The notes: generated by a model not told the origin, from the sequence alone. Positions 45,828 through 56,285 are shown, counted from the first letter of the stretch. The stretch is DNA of 64,000 nt from Polaribacter sejongensis (GCF_038024065.1 NZ_CP150667.1:2673501-2737500); one strand, 5' to 3'. Numbers and translations: made by a program.

Positions 45828-46294
45828 CTATTCCACGTATTTCCTTTCACACTAATTGCAGCTTTTAAAACATCTGTTTGACTTATTTGACCAATTAGCT
45901 TTCCGTTTTCTACTACAGGGAATCTTCTTCTGTGAGAACTAATAAATTTAAAAGCTGCATCAAAAATATTGGTATTCTTATCAATAGTATCCACACCGAT
46001 AGCCATATATTTACCTACTGTATTGTTAACATCAGAAGGCATATTGTAATATTTACTTTCAGATATATGTTTAATACAATCTGTTTCAGAAATAATTCCT
46101 ATTAAATCGTTTTTATCATTTACAACCGGTCCTCCAGAAATTTTATGTGTAATTAATTGTTCAATTACATGATCTAAGGTATCCTCAGCTTTAAAAGTTA
46201 TCAATTTTTTTGTCATGTAATCAGATACTAAAATTTGCGCATCTTCTTTTCCCTGACTTGTATCTCTTTTTCCTTGAAAGCTTTTAATTGCCAT
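45824..46294 (-). CDS. CBS-domain pair protein
   Basis: A 156-residue protein made of two CBS domains (about 25-80 and 95-150), the first with VSDYMTKKLITFKAEDTL and the second with VGKYMAIGVDTIDKN. CBS pairs bind adenosine nucleotides and usually signal energy state. It belongs functionally with the stress genes upstream, but I found no Crp-type site at its promoter. Confidence 0.88.
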   Translation of the reverse strand: MAIKSFQGKRDTSQGKEDAQILVSDYMTKKLITFKAEDTLDHVIEQLITHKISGGPVVNDKNDLIGIISETDCIKHISESKYYNMPSDVNNTVGKYMAIGVDTIDKNTNIFDAAFKFISSHRRRFPVVENGKLIGQISQTDVLKAAISVKGNTWNS

Positions 46295-46607
46295 AATAGT
46301 TTCGTTTTTGGTTCTCTTAAATTTACTGTTTTTTCTGTTTTAAACAACTTTTCTATTAAGTTTTTTTTTATTTACTACATTTAAATAAACTTATTTATCA
46401 AATAATCAAATAAAAGCCTTTTCATCTCTTATATCTGTATTTAGAATTATCGGTCTTATTTTTTGGAGTTTTTCTGATTTAAAACCTCTATTTCATCTAG
46501 AAAAAAAGTCTAAATAGAATTCTCTATAAATAATGCACTTTGTCTTTTAAAGAAAGAAAAACAGCTGTCAAACAAGTTTAGCCCAGATTGAAACGGCATC
46601 CTTTTTT

Positions 46608-46659
46608 CTGTCAGTTCGAGTGGTTTTTATGACGAAGGAAGAAAAATTGTATCGAGAAC
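46608..46659 (+). repeat. Dispersed repeat, copy 2
   Basis: Begins CTGTCAGTTCGAGTG and ends GTATCGAGAAC, as the minus-strand copy at 4734-4781, but the middle differs. It is preceded by GTTTAGCCCAGATTGAAAC, another motif I recall as common between flavobacterial genes. The 476-bp gap 46295-46770 contains these, the terminator at 46719 and otherwise AT-rich sequence. Confidence 0.65.
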
Positions 46660-46718
46660 AGAAGAAAAAAGATATAGTGGAAAGCTGGAAATAGCTTCTA
46701 AAAAAGTAAACGCATAAA

Positions 46719-46750
46719 AAAAAGCATCTAGAGATCTCTAGATGCTTTTT
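46719..46750 (-). terminator. Terminator after pyruvate kinase gene
   Basis: A perfect 32-bp palindrome centred on GAGATCTC with AAAAAGCATCTA arms; T run on the minus strand follows it. Confidence 0.8.
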
Positions 46751-46770
46751 AAATATAATTTTAGGCTGTT

Positions 46771-48198
46771 TTAGTCTATTTCAGAAACTCTTAATGTATT
46801 TACCATACCTTTTGCTTCAACTGGCATAGAAGTAAGGTTAATCATTAAATCTCCTTCTTTAACAAAACCTTTTTCTTTAGATATTTTGTTAATATCTACA
46901 ACAGTATCATCTGTACTTAAGTTTTTATCGTAATAAAAAGCTTTTACACCCCAAAGTAAGTTTAGTTTTCCTAAAATTCTTCTTTCTGATGAAAATGCTA
47001 ATATTTTAGCTTGTGGCCTCCATGCTGAAATTTGGAATGCTGTATAACCACTATTTGTTAAAGTAGAAATTGCGGTTGCATCGATATCATTTGCCATTAA
47101 AGCTGCGTGATGACAAACTGATTTTGTTATAAATCTGTTTGTTCTAATATGTGGCGCTTCATGTGGTACTTTAATCATTCTAGAGTTTTCAACTGCTTTA
47201 ATGATTTCAGACATTTTCTGAATTACTTTTAAAGGGTGTTTCCCTACAGAAGTTTCTCCAGATAACATTACTGCATCTGCTCCATCCATAATAGAATTGG
47301 CAACATCATTTACTTCTGCTCTAGTTGGAACAGGATTATCAATCATTGTTTCCATCATTTGAGTTGCAATAATTACAGGAATTCTTGCTCTCTTTGCACG
47401 TCTTACTAATTTCTTCTGAATTAATGGAACGTCTTGCATAGGAATTTCTACTCCTAAATCTCCACGGGCAACCATTAAACCATCACAAAAAGGAATTAAT
47501 GCATCAATATTTGCAACTGCTTCTGGTTTTTCAATTTTAGCAATTACGGGTACTCTATAATCTGAATGCTCATCAATTAAATCGCGCAACATTCTTAAAT
47601 CTTCTGGAGTTCTTACAAAAGAAAGTGCCATCCAATCGACGTTTAAGCCTAAAGCAAAAACGGCATCTTCTTTATCTTTTTCTGTTAAAGCGGGTAAAGA
47701 AATAGCTGTGTTTGGTAAGTTTACTCCTTTTTTAGAATGTAAAGGTCCACCAACTATAACTTTGACAACAACTTCTTTGTCTTTATCTGTAGAAACTACT
47801 TCAAAACGTAATTTACCATCATCTACCATAATGTTTTCACCAACTTTTACGTCTTTAGGAAAACGTTGGTAAGTCATAAATGCTTTTTTGTTGTTACCTA
47901 TACACTTTTCTGTTGTAAAAGTAAACAAGTCGCCATCATTTAAGATAACATTTTCTTCCATTACTCCAACACGAAGTTTTGGTCCTTGTAAATCTGCTAA
48001 AATGGCAACATTAAAGCCTTCTTCTTCATTAATCTCTCTAATTCTTTCTACATTTTGTTTTACGATATCGTAATTTGCATGCGAGAAGTTAATTCTAAAA
48101 ACGTTGACACCTGCAACTGCCAACTCTTTCATCTTTTCTTTAGTATCGATTGCTGGACCTAAGGTTGCAACTATTTTTGTTTTTTTGTAGTCTTTCAT
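46771..48198 (-). CDS. pyk: Pyruvate kinase
   Basis: Catalyses the last step of glycolysis, PEP plus ADP to pyruvate plus ATP. The 475-residue enzyme has TKIVATLGPA at 6-15, RINFSHA near 34-40, the catalytic VIAKIEKPEA near 217-226, the ADP/metal site VARGDLGVE and the signature QMMETMIDNPVPTRAEVNDV near 274-293. It is 3 bp after the IPExxxVDY gene, so the two form an operon. Confidence 0.96.
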   Translation of the reverse strand: MKDYKKTKIVATLGPAIDTKEKMKELAVAGVNVFRINFSHANYDIVKQNVERIREINEEEGFNVAILADLQGPKLRVGVMEENVILNDGDLFTFTTEKCIGNNKKAFMTYQRFPKDVKVGENIMVDDGKLRFEVVSTDKDKEVVVKVIVGGPLHSKKGVNLPNTAISLPALTEKDKEDAVFALGLNVDWMALSFVRTPEDLRMLRDLIDEHSDYRVPVIAKIEKPEAVANIDALIPFCDGLMVARGDLGVEIPMQDVPLIQKKLVRRAKRARIPVIIATQMMETMIDNPVPTRAEVNDVANSIMDGADAVMLSGETSVGKHPLKVIQKMSEIIKAVENSRMIKVPHEAPHIRTNRFITKSVCHHAALMANDIDATAISTLTNSGYTAFQISAWRPQAKILAFSSERRILGKLNLLWGVKAFYYDKNLSTDDTVVDINKISKEKGFVKEGDLMINLTSMPVEAKGMVNTLRVSEID

Positions 48199-48200
48199 GT

Positions 48201-48671
48201 TTAAAATATTAAAAAGTCTTTAGACTTTAAGGTGTTTTTATCTATTGAATATGCGGTAATTACATTATCAATACTTTTAATTCTATTTACTGTTTTCATT
48301 ACAAAATCATCGTCTGAATCTCCACAAATTTTTAAGAAAAAATCTACTTTTTTCTTTTCTGGAATTAGGTATGTTATTGTTTCTGATGTTAATAACAACT
48401 CGTTAGATGCTGATTGGTTTTCTGTTCTATAACTATTCGTTATTAAAAACCACTCGTAATCATATTCTATATTTTCATAATTATATATAGAAAAAGAGGC
48501 TTTCTTTTCTTCTATAACAAATTTTAAGTCTTCTTTTGCTTTATAAAACCTGGTATTAAGGTTTTTATTTAATAAGTAGGCAAGTTTATAATCTTCTAAA
48601 GTAGAATGGATTCCTATTAAAGAATATTCTTCTTCGCAAAAATCGTCCATTTCTAAAGCGTGTACCTGCAT
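48201..48671 (-). CDS. IPExxxVDY family protein
   Basis: A 156-residue protein named for its motif, here LIPEKKKVDFF near residues 97-107. The family is confined to Bacteroidota and its function is unknown; it usually lies next to pyk or rnc as here. First gene of the unit with pyk, with a -7 element at 48704-48711. Confidence 0.85.
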   Translation of the reverse strand: MQVHALEMDDFCEEEYSLIGIHSTLEDYKLAYLLNKNLNTRFYKAKEDLKFVIEEKKASFSIYNYENIEYDYEWFLITNSYRTENQSASNELLLTSETITYLIPEKKKVDFFLKICGDSDDDFVMKTVNRIKSIDNVITAYSIDKNTLKSKDFLIF

Positions 48672-48703
48672 AGATTATAACTAATACTCGTTTTTATGAA
48701 AAA

Positions 48704-48711
48704 CAAAATTA
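48704..48711 (-). promoter_or_regulatory. Promoter -7 element for IPExxxVDY-pyk
   Basis: TAATTTTG on the minus strand matches TAnnTTTG exactly, 33 bp before the start codon. Confidence 0.5.
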
Positions 48712-48761
48712 CTAATTGTTTACGAACTTTACTGTTAATTTTAACGAAAACGTTATCGTGG

Positions 48762-49499
48762 TTAGCCTAAATTGATTTCTTTTTGAAACGCAAAATAGAC
48801 TCTTTTAGCAGCTTGCTCTTCTGCTTTTTTCTTAGAAGTAGCTCTACCTTTGGCTATTTGTTCTCCATCGATACTTACCTTTACACTAAAGTGTTTGATA
48901 GCTTCGTTACCAGAATCTTCATAGGTATCAAAAGTATATTTCTTCTTTTGTTTCTGGCACCATTCTATTATAAGCCCTTTGTAACTTGTAATTTTCCCTT
49001 CTAGCTTTTCAATATCTACGTAGGGTACAATTACATTTTCATAAATAAATTTCTGACAAGTATTGTAGTTTTTATCTAAATAAATAGCGCCTACTAATGC
49101 TTCAAAAATATTACCATGAATATTATCGCCTACGTTAGCTTGATCTATATTACTTTTTACGAAACGTATTAAGTCTAGATCTTTTCCTAATTCATTTAAA
49201 TGCTCTCTACTAACAATTTTAGAGCGCATTTGTGTAAGATAACCTTCACTACCTGTAGGTACTTTTTTGTATAAATAAGATGCAATTACAGATCCTAAAA
49301 TAGAATCACCTAAAAACTCTAAACGTTCGTAATTTATAGGAATTCCTTTGCTGTCTAACATTTGCACAGACCTATGTGTAAATGCTTTTTTATATTTATT
49401 TATTCTTCTTGGAGAAAAATTAAGTAGTTTTTTTAATTCGTTGTATAATTGTGCATCCTCTTCACTGTGAGGTTTTACTATTTTACGAATAAAATTCAT
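48762..49499 (-). CDS. rnc: Ribonuclease III
   Basis: Cleaves double-stranded RNA in rRNA and mRNA processing. The 245-residue enzyme has the catalytic YERLEFLGDSILGS near 58-71 and the second acidic site GNIFEALVGAIYLDKNY near 128-144, then a double-stranded RNA-binding domain (about 165-245). It follows fabF by 6 bp in an acpP-fabF-rnc operon, an arrangement that is widespread in Bacteroidota. Confidence 0.95.
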   Translation of the reverse strand: MNFIRKIVKPHSEEDAQLYNELKKLLNFSPRRINKYKKAFTHRSVQMLDSKGIPINYERLEFLGDSILGSVIASYLYKKVPTGSEGYLTQMRSKIVSREHLNELGKDLDLIRFVKSNIDQANVGDNIHGNIFEALVGAIYLDKNYNTCQKFIYENVIVPYVDIEKLEGKITSYKGLIIEWCQKQKKKYTFDTYEDSGNEAIKHFSVKVSIDGEQIAKGRATSKKKAEEQAAKRVYFAFQKEINLG

Positions 49500-49505
49500 A
49501 GAGTA

Positions 49506-50759
49506 TTATTCATCAAGTTTTTTAAATGCAACACATGCATTATGTCCACCGAAACCAAAAGTATTACTCATAGCAATATTAATATCGCGCTTTTGAGCTT
49601 TATTTAAAGTTAAGTTTAATTCTGGATTGATATTTTCATCTACATTAACATGATTAATTGTTGGAGGTACAATACCATTTTTCATGGCTAAAATTGCAGC
49701 TATAGACTCTATAGCTCCTGCAGCTCCCAACAAGTGACCTGTCATAGATTTTGTAGAATTAATATTAATGTTTTTAGCATGTTCTCCAAAAACTGCAGAA
49801 ATTGCTTTCAATTCTGCAACATCTCCTAAAGGAGTTGAAGTACCATGTGTATTAATATGATCTACATCTTCTGGTTTAATACCTGCATTTTCTAAGCAGT
49901 TATTCATTACAGCAATCACACCAATTCCTTCTGGATGTGGTGCCGTCATATGGTGAGCATCAGAAGACATTCCTCCTCCAATAACCTCAGCATAAATTTT
50001 TGCTCCCCTAGCTTTAGCATGCTCATAGCTTTCTAAAACCAAAGCACCTGCTCCTTCACCTAATACAAAACCATCTCGTTCTGCATCAAAAGGTCTAGAT
50101 GCTGTTTCTGGACTTTCGTTTCTTGTAGATAAGGCATGCATGGCATTAAAACCACCAACACCAGAAATTACAACTGCAGCTTCCGAACCACCAGTTACAA
50201 TAACATCACAAGTACCTAAACGAATATAATTTAAAGCATCAATCATTGCGTTAGCAGATGACGCACATGCAGAAACCGTAGTATAATTTGGCCCCATAAA
50301 TCCATTTTTAATAGAAATATTTCCTGGCGCAATATCTGCAATCATTTTTGGGATAAAAAATGGGTTAAATTTTGGTGTACCATCTCCGGCTCCAAAATTT
50401 ATAGCTTCGTTTTGAAAAGTTTCTAAGCCTCCAATTCCTGCTCCCCAAATTACACCAACGCGTAATTTGTTTAATTTTTCTAGATCAAAATTTGCATCTG
50501 CAATTGCTTCATCTGAAGCAACCATTGCATACTGCGTAAATGGATCCATTTTTCTAGCGTCCTTTCTATTAATAAAGTCCGTTACCTCGAAGTTTTTTAA
50601 TTCACATGCAAAACGAGTTTTGAACTTGGCAGCATCAAACCGCTTGATAGGTGCTGCACCGCTAACTCCGTTAACTAAAGCATTCCAATACTCTTCAATA
50701 TTATTACCAATTGGCGTAAGTGCGCCAAGTCCAGTGACTACAACTCGTTTTAACTGCAT
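49506..50759 (-). CDS. fabF: Beta-ketoacyl-ACP synthase II
   Basis: A condensing enzyme of fatty acid elongation. The 417-residue enzyme has the Cys-His-His set: C in VSACASSANA near 164, H in NTHGTSTPLGD near 304 and H in KSMTGHLLGAAG near 341. It starts 7 bp after acpP. Confidence 0.96.
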   Translation of the reverse strand: MQLKRVVVTGLGALTPIGNNIEEYWNALVNGVSGAAPIKRFDAAKFKTRFACELKNFEVTDFINRKDARKMDPFTQYAMVASDEAIADANFDLEKLNKLRVGVIWGAGIGGLETFQNEAINFGAGDGTPKFNPFFIPKMIADIAPGNISIKNGFMGPNYTTVSACASSANAMIDALNYIRLGTCDVIVTGGSEAAVVISGVGGFNAMHALSTRNESPETASRPFDAERDGFVLGEGAGALVLESYEHAKARGAKIYAEVIGGGMSSDAHHMTAPHPEGIGVIAVMNNCLENAGIKPEDVDHINTHGTSTPLGDVAELKAISAVFGEHAKNININSTKSMTGHLLGAAGAIESIAAILAMKNGIVPPTINHVNVDENINPELNLTLNKAQKRDINIAMSNTFGFGGHNACVAFKKLDE

Positions 50760-50765
50760 ATAAAT

Positions 50766-51002
50766 TTACTTTTTAGCTTCTTCAATATAGCTTACTGCTT
50801 GACCTACTGTTCCGATGTTCTCTGCTTGATCATCTGGTATTTGAATATCAAATTCTTTTTCGAATTCCATAATTAATTCAACAGTATCCAAAGAATCTGC
50901 TCCTAAATCGTTTGTGAAGCTAGCTTCTGTTGTTACTTCGTTATCGTCTACGCCTAATTTGTCTACGATAATAGCTTTTACTCTTGATGCAATGTCTGAC
51001 AT
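50766..51002 (-). CDS. acpP: Acyl carrier protein
   Basis: A 78-residue acidic protein with the 4'-phosphopantetheine site [12 protein letters not shown] (Ser near residue 37). Shuttles acyl chains in fatty acid synthesis. First gene of the operon with fabF and rnc. Confidence 0.96.
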   Translation of the reverse strand: MSDIASRVKAIIVDKLGVDDNEVTTEASFTNDLGADSLDTVELIMEFEKEFDIQIPDDQAENIGTVGQAVSYIEEAKK

Positions 51003-51033
51003 AATTTTGTGTTTTTTAAAATTTTAATCGGGG

Positions 51034-51041
51034 CAAAAATA
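51034..51041 (-). promoter_or_regulatory. Promoter -7 element for acpP-fabF-rnc
   Basis: TATTTTTG on the minus strand matches TAnnTTTG exactly, 32 bp before the acpP start. TTAG lies 19 bp farther upstream, one base from the TTTG -33 element. Confidence 0.55.
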
Positions 51042-51173
51042 CAAATCTTAGCAATTAAAACTAATTTTTGTCCCGAAAATGATTCTTAAAAGTAAATAAA
51101 AATATTTAATCTTCTCTTAAAATAATCAATTTGTTAATAATTATTCTTTTTTTTGTAGCTTAGAAATGAAGTT

Positions 51174-51746
51174 ATGAAGCGTATTGTTATTTTTGCATCT
51201 GGTTCTGGAACGAACGCAGAAAACATTATTAAATTTTTTAATCATACTAAAACCGCTAAGGTTACTACTGTGCTATGTAACAATGAACATGCCAAAGTAT
51301 TTGATAGATGTAAAAAATTAGACATCAAATGTTTACATTTTAAAAAAGAAGCTTTTTTTACTTCGGATGAAGTGCTAAACCTATTAAAAGAGCAGGCAGA
51401 TTACATTATTTTAGCTGGTTTTTTATGGAAAATTCCAACCAAAATTATCGATGCTTTTCCGAATAAAATCATAAATATTCATCCTGCATTATTGCCAAAA
51501 TATGGCGGAAAAGGGATGTATGGAATGAACGTTCATAAAGCGGTAAAAGAAAATAAAGAATCAGAAACGGGTATTACAATTCACTATGTAAATGCCAATT
51601 ATGATGAAGGTGCCATCATTTATCAGGCAAAAACAGCCTTAAACGAGGAAGATTCTCCCGAAAAAATTGCAGAAAAGATCCATATTTTAGAGCAACGTTA
51701 CTTTCCTAGAGTTATTGAAGATGTAATTTTAGCTATAAATGAGTAA
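51174..51746 (+). CDS. purN: Phosphoribosylglycinamide formyltransferase
   Basis: Transfers a formyl group from 10-formyl-THF in the third step of purine synthesis. The 190-residue enzyme has the nucleotide loop FASGSGTNAENI near 6-17, the catalytic INIHPALLPKYGG near 99-111 and the Asp in NYDEGAII near 141-148. A few bases overlap the next gene. Confidence 0.95.
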   Translation: MKRIVIFASGSGTNAENIIKFFNHTKTAKVTTVLCNNEHAKVFDRCKKLDIKCLHFKKEAFFTSDEVLNLLKEQADYIILAGFLWKIPTKIIDAFPNKIINIHPALLPKYGGKGMYGMNVHKAVKENKESETGITIHYVNANYDEGAIIYQAKTALNEEDSPEKIAEKIHILEQRYFPRVIEDVILAINE

Positions 51747-52374
51747 AAAAAAGTTTTATGTAGTTTGGAACGGACACAGAAAAGGGGTTTTTACGTCTTG
51801 GAAAGTCTGTAAAAAGCAAATTGATGGTTTTGAAGGTGCTCAATATAAATCGTTCGCAGATTTAAATGAAGCCGAAATAGCTGCAACCAAAAGTTATGCA
51901 GACTATGTAGGGAAAGACACTAAAAAGAAAACGTTATCATCAACAGAAAAAGAAAAAATTGGGAGACCTATTTTAGAAAGTATTTCTGTGGATGCAGCTT
52001 GTTCTGGAAATCCTGGTAAAATGGAATACAGAGGCGTTTTAACGCATAATAAGCAACAAATTTTTATAAAAGGCCCATTTGCTAGAGGAACTAACAATAT
52101 TGGCGAATTCCTAGCTCTAGTGCACGGAATTGCTTTGTTAAAGAGCAAGAACAAGGAAAATATTCCTATTTATTCCGATTCTAAAATTGCCATGAGTTGG
52201 GTAAAGCAGAAAAGATGCAAAACCAACATGCATTTTGATGCTTCTAACAAAGATTTATTAGAGTTGATAAAAAGAGCTGAAACTTGGCTAAAGAATAACA
52301 CGTATAAAAACCCAATTCTTAAATGGGAAACCAAAGCTTGGGGAGAAATTCCTGCGGATTTTGGGAGGAAGTAA
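51739..52374 (+). CDS. Viroplasmin-domain ribonuclease H
   Basis: A 211-residue fusion of an N-terminal viroplasmin/Cauli_VI domain (KKFYVVWNGHRKGVFTSW near 4-21) and a type 1 RNase H domain. The catalytic acidic residues are present: D in SVDAACSGNPG, E in NNIGEFLA, D in IYSDSKIA and D in PADFGRK at the C-terminus. It removes RNA from RNA-DNA hybrids; the viroplasmin domain probably binds nucleic acid. It overlaps purN by 8 bp. Confidence 0.9.
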   Translation: MSKKKFYVVWNGHRKGVFTSWKVCKKQIDGFEGAQYKSFADLNEAEIAATKSYADYVGKDTKKKTLSSTEKEKIGRPILESISVDAACSGNPGKMEYRGVLTHNKQQIFIKGPFARGTNNIGEFLALVHGIALLKSKNKENIPIYSDSKIAMSWVKQKRCKTNMHFDASNKDLLELIKRAETWLKNNTYKNPILKWETKAWGEIPADFGRK

Positions 52375-52403
52375 AAAAGTACGCAGTTGGCAGTAACAGT
52401 TTT

Positions 52404-52415
52404 CAGTTGCTTACT
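52404..52415 (+). repeat. Repeat fragment shared with the Bat locus
   Basis: CAGTTGCTTACT is shared with 10654-10665 in a similar run of CAGT-rich sequence. Confidence 0.45.
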
Positions 52416-52541
52416 GTTGTGGAAATTATTACTGAACACTCTAGTATATCCAATACTAAATAGTAGAATTCTTGTTATTACGTACAACTTGTCCCTTTAA
52501 AGTAATGAGAAGTCGCATGACAGTGATAATCAACAAGACTT

Positions 52542-52652
52542 AAAATCATAAAAAGAAGACAAGAGTTAGAGCTCTCTCAAACAGATTTAACCATTAAATT
52601 AAACATGACCACAAGTGGATGTCTTAATAAAGAGAAAGAGACTTTAAACTAG
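52542..52652 (+). pseudogene. Remnant of a Cro/CI-type (XRE) helix-turn-helix gene
   Basis: An open frame of 36 codons ending at TAG 52650-52652 translates to IIKRRQELELSQTDLTIKLN and a following short tail; LSQTDL-x-IKL fits the helix-turn-helix signature of XRE regulators. There is no start codon (stop at 52527-52529), the recognition helix is followed by a truncation, and the region around is debris: a degenerate copy of the hairpin-array motif (52495-52525) upstream. The 470-bp gap 52375-52844 holds these and the terminator at 52746. Confidence 0.45.
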
Positions 52653-52745
52653 ATCTTTTAAGGCTATTTTACAGTTGTAGGCTGTTTAAATATGGGTACT
52701 AAAACACTTTTTTTTAAGCTAAATTATCAACTTTTATTATAAAAC

Positions 52746-52780
52746 AAAACCCCGAAACTAATAATTAGCTTCGGGGTTTT
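52746..52780. terminator. Terminator between the XRE remnant and the sdh operon
   Basis: AAAACCCCGAA (52746-52756) and TTCGGGGTTTT (52770-52780) with A and T runs on both sides; it can serve the sdh operon on the minus strand and the plus-strand genes. Confidence 0.75.
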
Positions 52781-52844
52781 TATATTTATAAATTTACTTT
52801 AAGATTGATTTGTAAAAAATCGCAATGATATTTAAATTAGCTTA

Positions 52845-53585
52845 TTATAAATTAGCTTTCATCAACTCTCTATTCATACGAGCTATATTGTCTAAAGAAA
52901 TTCCTTTAGGACATTCTACCTCACAAGCCCCTGTATTTGTACAGTTTCCAAAACCTTCTAAATCCATTTGAGCTACCATGTTTTGTACACGATCTGCAGC
53001 CTCTATTTGTCCTTGTGGTAATAAAGCATACTGAGATACTTTTGCACCTACAAATAACATTGCAGAAGAGTTTTTACACGTTGCTACACAAGCACCACAA
53101 CCAATACAAGCTGCTGCATCCATAGCCTCATCCGCTGCATGTTTAGAAATAGGCAACGAGTTAGCATCTTGTGTATTACCAGAAGTGTTTACAGAAATGT
53201 AACCACCTGCTTGCTGAATACGCTCAAAAGCCATTCTATCTACAATTAAATCTTTAATTACAGGAAATGCTGATGCTCTGAAAGGCTCTATAGTAATAGT
53301 TTCTCCATCATGAAACATACGCATGTGTAATTGACAGGTAGTAATACCTCTATCTGGCCCATGTGCTTCTCCATTAATATATAAAGAACACATACCGCAA
53401 ATACCTTCACGACAATCATGATCAAAAGCAACAGGTTCTTCACCTGAATTAACCAATTGTTCATTCAAAACATCCATCATTTCTAAGAAAGACATATGCT
53501 CTGAAATATCAGTCACTTTATAGTCTACCATTTGACCCTTTGAACCAGCGTCTTTTTGTCTCCAAATTTTAAGTGTTAAATTCAT
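52845..53585 (-). CDS. sdhB: Succinate dehydrogenase/fumarate reductase iron-sulfur subunit
   Basis: A 246-residue subunit carrying three iron-sulfur clusters: CREGICGMC near 58-66 for [2Fe-2S], [12 protein letters not shown] near 154-165 and [15 protein letters not shown] near 214-228 for the others. It transfers electrons between the flavoprotein and the membrane quinone. Last gene of sdhCAB, ended by the terminator at 52746-52780. Confidence 0.95.
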   Translation of the reverse strand: MNLTLKIWRQKDAGSKGQMVDYKVTDISEHMSFLEMMDVLNEQLVNSGEEPVAFDHDCREGICGMCSLYINGEAHGPDRGITTCQLHMRMFHDGETITIEPFRASAFPVIKDLIVDRMAFERIQQAGGYISVNTSGNTQDANSLPISKHAADEAMDAAACIGCGACVATCKNSSAMLFVGAKVSQYALLPQGQIEAADRVQNMVAQMDLEGFGNCTNTGACEVECPKGISLDNIARMNRELMKANL

Positions 53586-53595
53586 TTTGTCTTTC

Positions 53596-55608
53596 TTATT
53601 TGTATGAACGTTGTTTAAGTTCTATATCTTTAAATTCTAATTCTTCTTTATGTAAAACTGCGTCTGCAGGTTCTCCTTTATATTCCCAAGCAGATACAAA
53701 AGCAAAATCTTTATCATTACGTTTTGCTTCTCCTTTTTGCTCACCGTCTAATTCTACAGATTCTTCTCTAAAGTGTCCACCACAAGATTCATTTCTTACT
53801 AAAGCATCTTTAGCAAACAATTCTCCTAATTCTAAGAAATCTGCTACACGTCCTGCTTTTTCAAGCTCTACATTCATTTCGTTTGCAGTACCAGGAACCA
53901 TTACGTCTTTCCAGAACTCTTCACGAATTGCTTTAATTTCTGCCATAGCAGCTTTTAAATCTTTTTCGTTACGAGACATACCTACTTTATCCCACATTAC
54001 TTTTCCAAGACGTTTGTGGAAATGGTCTACAGATTTTGTTCCTTTATTGTTCAAGAAGAAATCGATTCTATCTGTTACTTCTTTTTCAGCCTCATCAAAC
54101 TCTTTAGTATCGGTTGCAATCGCTCCCGTTCTAATATCATCAGATAAATAATCTCCAATTGTATAAGGTAATACAAAATAACCATCAGCTAAACCTTGCA
54201 TTAAAGCAGAAGCTCCAAGTCTGTTTGCACCATGATCAGAGAAGTTAGCTTCACCAATACAGTATAAACCTTCTACAGTAGTCATTAGGTTATAATCTAC
54301 CCAAACACCACCCATTGTATAGTGTGTTGCTGGATAAATCATCATTGGAGTTTCATATGGGTTTTCAGCGATGATTTTTTCATACATCTGAAATAAGTTT
54401 CCGTATTTTTCTTCAATAATTGCTTGTCCTAATTCTATAATTTTTTCGTTAGAAGCATTTTTAATACCATGAATCTTAGCTTGCTCTTTACCATAACGTT
54501 GAAAAGCAGAAGCAAAATCTAAATACACAGCTTCACCTGTTGCATTTACACCATAACCAGCATCACAACGCTCTTTTGCTGCTCTAGAAGCAACATCACG
54601 TGGTACTAAGTTACCAAAGGCAGGGTAACGTCTTTCTAAGTAATAATCTCTATTTTCTTCAGCAATTTCAGTAGGCTTTAATTTACCTTGCTGAATTAAT
54701 TTTGCATCTTCTATTCTTGCAGGAACCCAAATTCTACCATCGTTACGTAAAGATTCAGACATCAAAGTTAATTTAGACTGATAATCTCCTGAACGAGGAA
54801 TACATGTTGGGTGAATTTGTGTATAACAAGGATTTGCGAAATACGCTCCTTTTTTATGGATTTTCCAAGCTGCAGTAGCATTAGAACCCATTGCATTTGT
54901 AGATAAGAAATACACGTTTCCGTAACCTCCCGTTGCAATTACAACAGCATGTGCAGAATGACGTTCTATTTCTCCTGTAATTAAATCTCTCGCAATAATT
55001 CCTCTTGCTTTTCCTCCAACTTTAACAACGTCTAACATTTCATGACGATTGAACATCTCAATCTTACCACGAGCAATTTGACGGTTCATTGCAGAATAAC
55101 ATCCTAATAATAATTGTTGTCCTGTTTGTCCTTTTGCATAAAAAGTTCTAGAAACTAAAACTCCACCAAAAGAACGGTTATCTAATAAACCACCATAATC
55201 ACGTGCAAAAGGAACTCCTTGTGCCACACATTGATCTATAATGTTACCAGATACTTCTGCCAAACGGTGTACGTTTGCTTCACGAGAACGGTAATCTCCT
55301 CCTTTTACAGTATCGTAAAACAATCTGTAATTAGAATCCCCATCTCCCATGTAATTTTTTGCTGCGTTAATTCCACCTTGTGCTGCAATTGAATGCGCTC
55401 TACGAGGAGAATCTTGGTAAGCAAATGCTTTTACGTTATATCCTAATTCTGCTAACGTTGCTGCTGCAGAACCTCCTGCTAAACCTGTACCAACAACAAT
55501 AATATCAATATTACGTTTGTTAGCTGGATTTACAAGATCTATTTTATCTTTATAAGTTGTCCATTTATCTTTAATTGGACCTTCTGGTATTTTTGAATCT
55601 AAAGCCAT
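53596..55608 (-). CDS. sdhA: Succinate dehydrogenase/fumarate reductase flavoprotein subunit
   Basis: A 670-residue flavoprotein of the TCA cycle. FAD-binding [17 protein letters not shown] near 37-53 and [15 protein letters not shown] near 72-86 (His of the covalent flavin); the active-site [11 protein letters not shown] near 264-274 and the [18 protein letters not shown] near 452-469. Located in the inner membrane complex with sdhB and sdhC, 10 bp from sdhB and 17 bp from sdhC. Confidence 0.95.
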   Translation of the reverse strand: MALDSKIPEGPIKDKWTTYKDKIDLVNPANKRNIDIIVVGTGLAGGSAAATLAELGYNVKAFAYQDSPRRAHSIAAQGGINAAKNYMGDGDSNYRLFYDTVKGGDYRSREANVHRLAEVSGNIIDQCVAQGVPFARDYGGLLDNRSFGGVLVSRTFYAKGQTGQQLLLGCYSAMNRQIARGKIEMFNRHEMLDVVKVGGKARGIIARDLITGEIERHSAHAVVIATGGYGNVYFLSTNAMGSNATAAWKIHKKGAYFANPCYTQIHPTCIPRSGDYQSKLTLMSESLRNDGRIWVPARIEDAKLIQQGKLKPTEIAEENRDYYLERRYPAFGNLVPRDVASRAAKERCDAGYGVNATGEAVYLDFASAFQRYGKEQAKIHGIKNASNEKIIELGQAIIEEKYGNLFQMYEKIIAENPYETPMMIYPATHYTMGGVWVDYNLMTTVEGLYCIGEANFSDHGANRLGASALMQGLADGYFVLPYTIGDYLSDDIRTGAIATDTKEFDEAEKEVTDRIDFFLNNKGTKSVDHFHKRLGKVMWDKVGMSRNEKDLKAAMAEIKAIREEFWKDVMVPGTANEMNVELEKAGRVADFLELGELFAKDALVRNESCGGHFREESVELDGEQKGEAKRNDKDFAFVSAWEYKGEPADAVLHKEELEFKDIELKQRSYK

Positions 55609-55625
55609 AGTTATAAGATTAATGG

Positions 55626-56285
55626 TTAATGATTAAAATGATGAAACAATGCAACAATGATAAATCCTAAAGGAATAATTATAGAATATATTTTACCAAA
55701 GTTTTGTAATGCTTTTTTTCTACCTGCAGTAACTCCCATAGATTGGAAAGCAGATGTAAAACCGTGTGCTAAATGCAATCCTAAGAAAACAAAAGCGATA
55801 ACATAAAATGCAACTCGCCAAAGAGGTACAAATTTTTCTTGTAACTCATGAAAATATCTTACAGGATCTTCTGGTAATGCTGCAATGTATTTATGGTTAA
55901 CTTCTGGAATCCAGAAATCTATAAAGTGAAGTACAATAAAAGCCAAAATAGCTGCTCCACTCCAAATCATGTTTCTACTCATCCAAGATGAATTAGCTGC
56001 ACCATTGTTTTTAGCATAAGCAACTCCGTTTGCTTTTTTGTTTTTTATTTCTAAAATAAAACCTAATACAAAGTGAAAAATAACACCAAAAACTAATACA
56101 GGTTGCAACGCAAATTGTACTAAAGGATTGGTTCCCATAAAATGAGACAACTCATTAAAGAGTTCTTCACTAAAGAGTGATGTAATATTTACCGCTAAAT
56201 GTATAATTAAGAAAAACATGAGGAAGAATGCGGAAAGCGCCATGGCTACCTTTCTCCCAACTGAAGATTTGAAAAATCCGCTCAT
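55626..56285 (-). CDS. sdhC: Succinate dehydrogenase cytochrome b subunit
   Basis: A 219-residue diheme cytochrome b-type membrane anchor of the menaquinone-reactive class, with five helices (for example [20 protein letters not shown] near 13-32 and [14 protein letters not shown] near 168-181) and conserved His residues for two haems. First gene of the operon. Confidence 0.92.
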   Translation of the reverse strand: MSGFFKSSVGRKVAMALSAFFLMFFLIIHLAVNITSLFSEELFNELSHFMGTNPLVQFALQPVLVFGVIFHFVLGFILEIKNKKANGVAYAKNNGAANSSWMSRNMIWSGAAILAFIVLHFIDFWIPEVNHKYIAALPEDPVRYFHELQEKFVPLWRVAFYVIAFVFLGLHLAHGFTSAFQSMGVTAGRKKALQNFGKIYSIIIPLGFIIVALFHHFNH

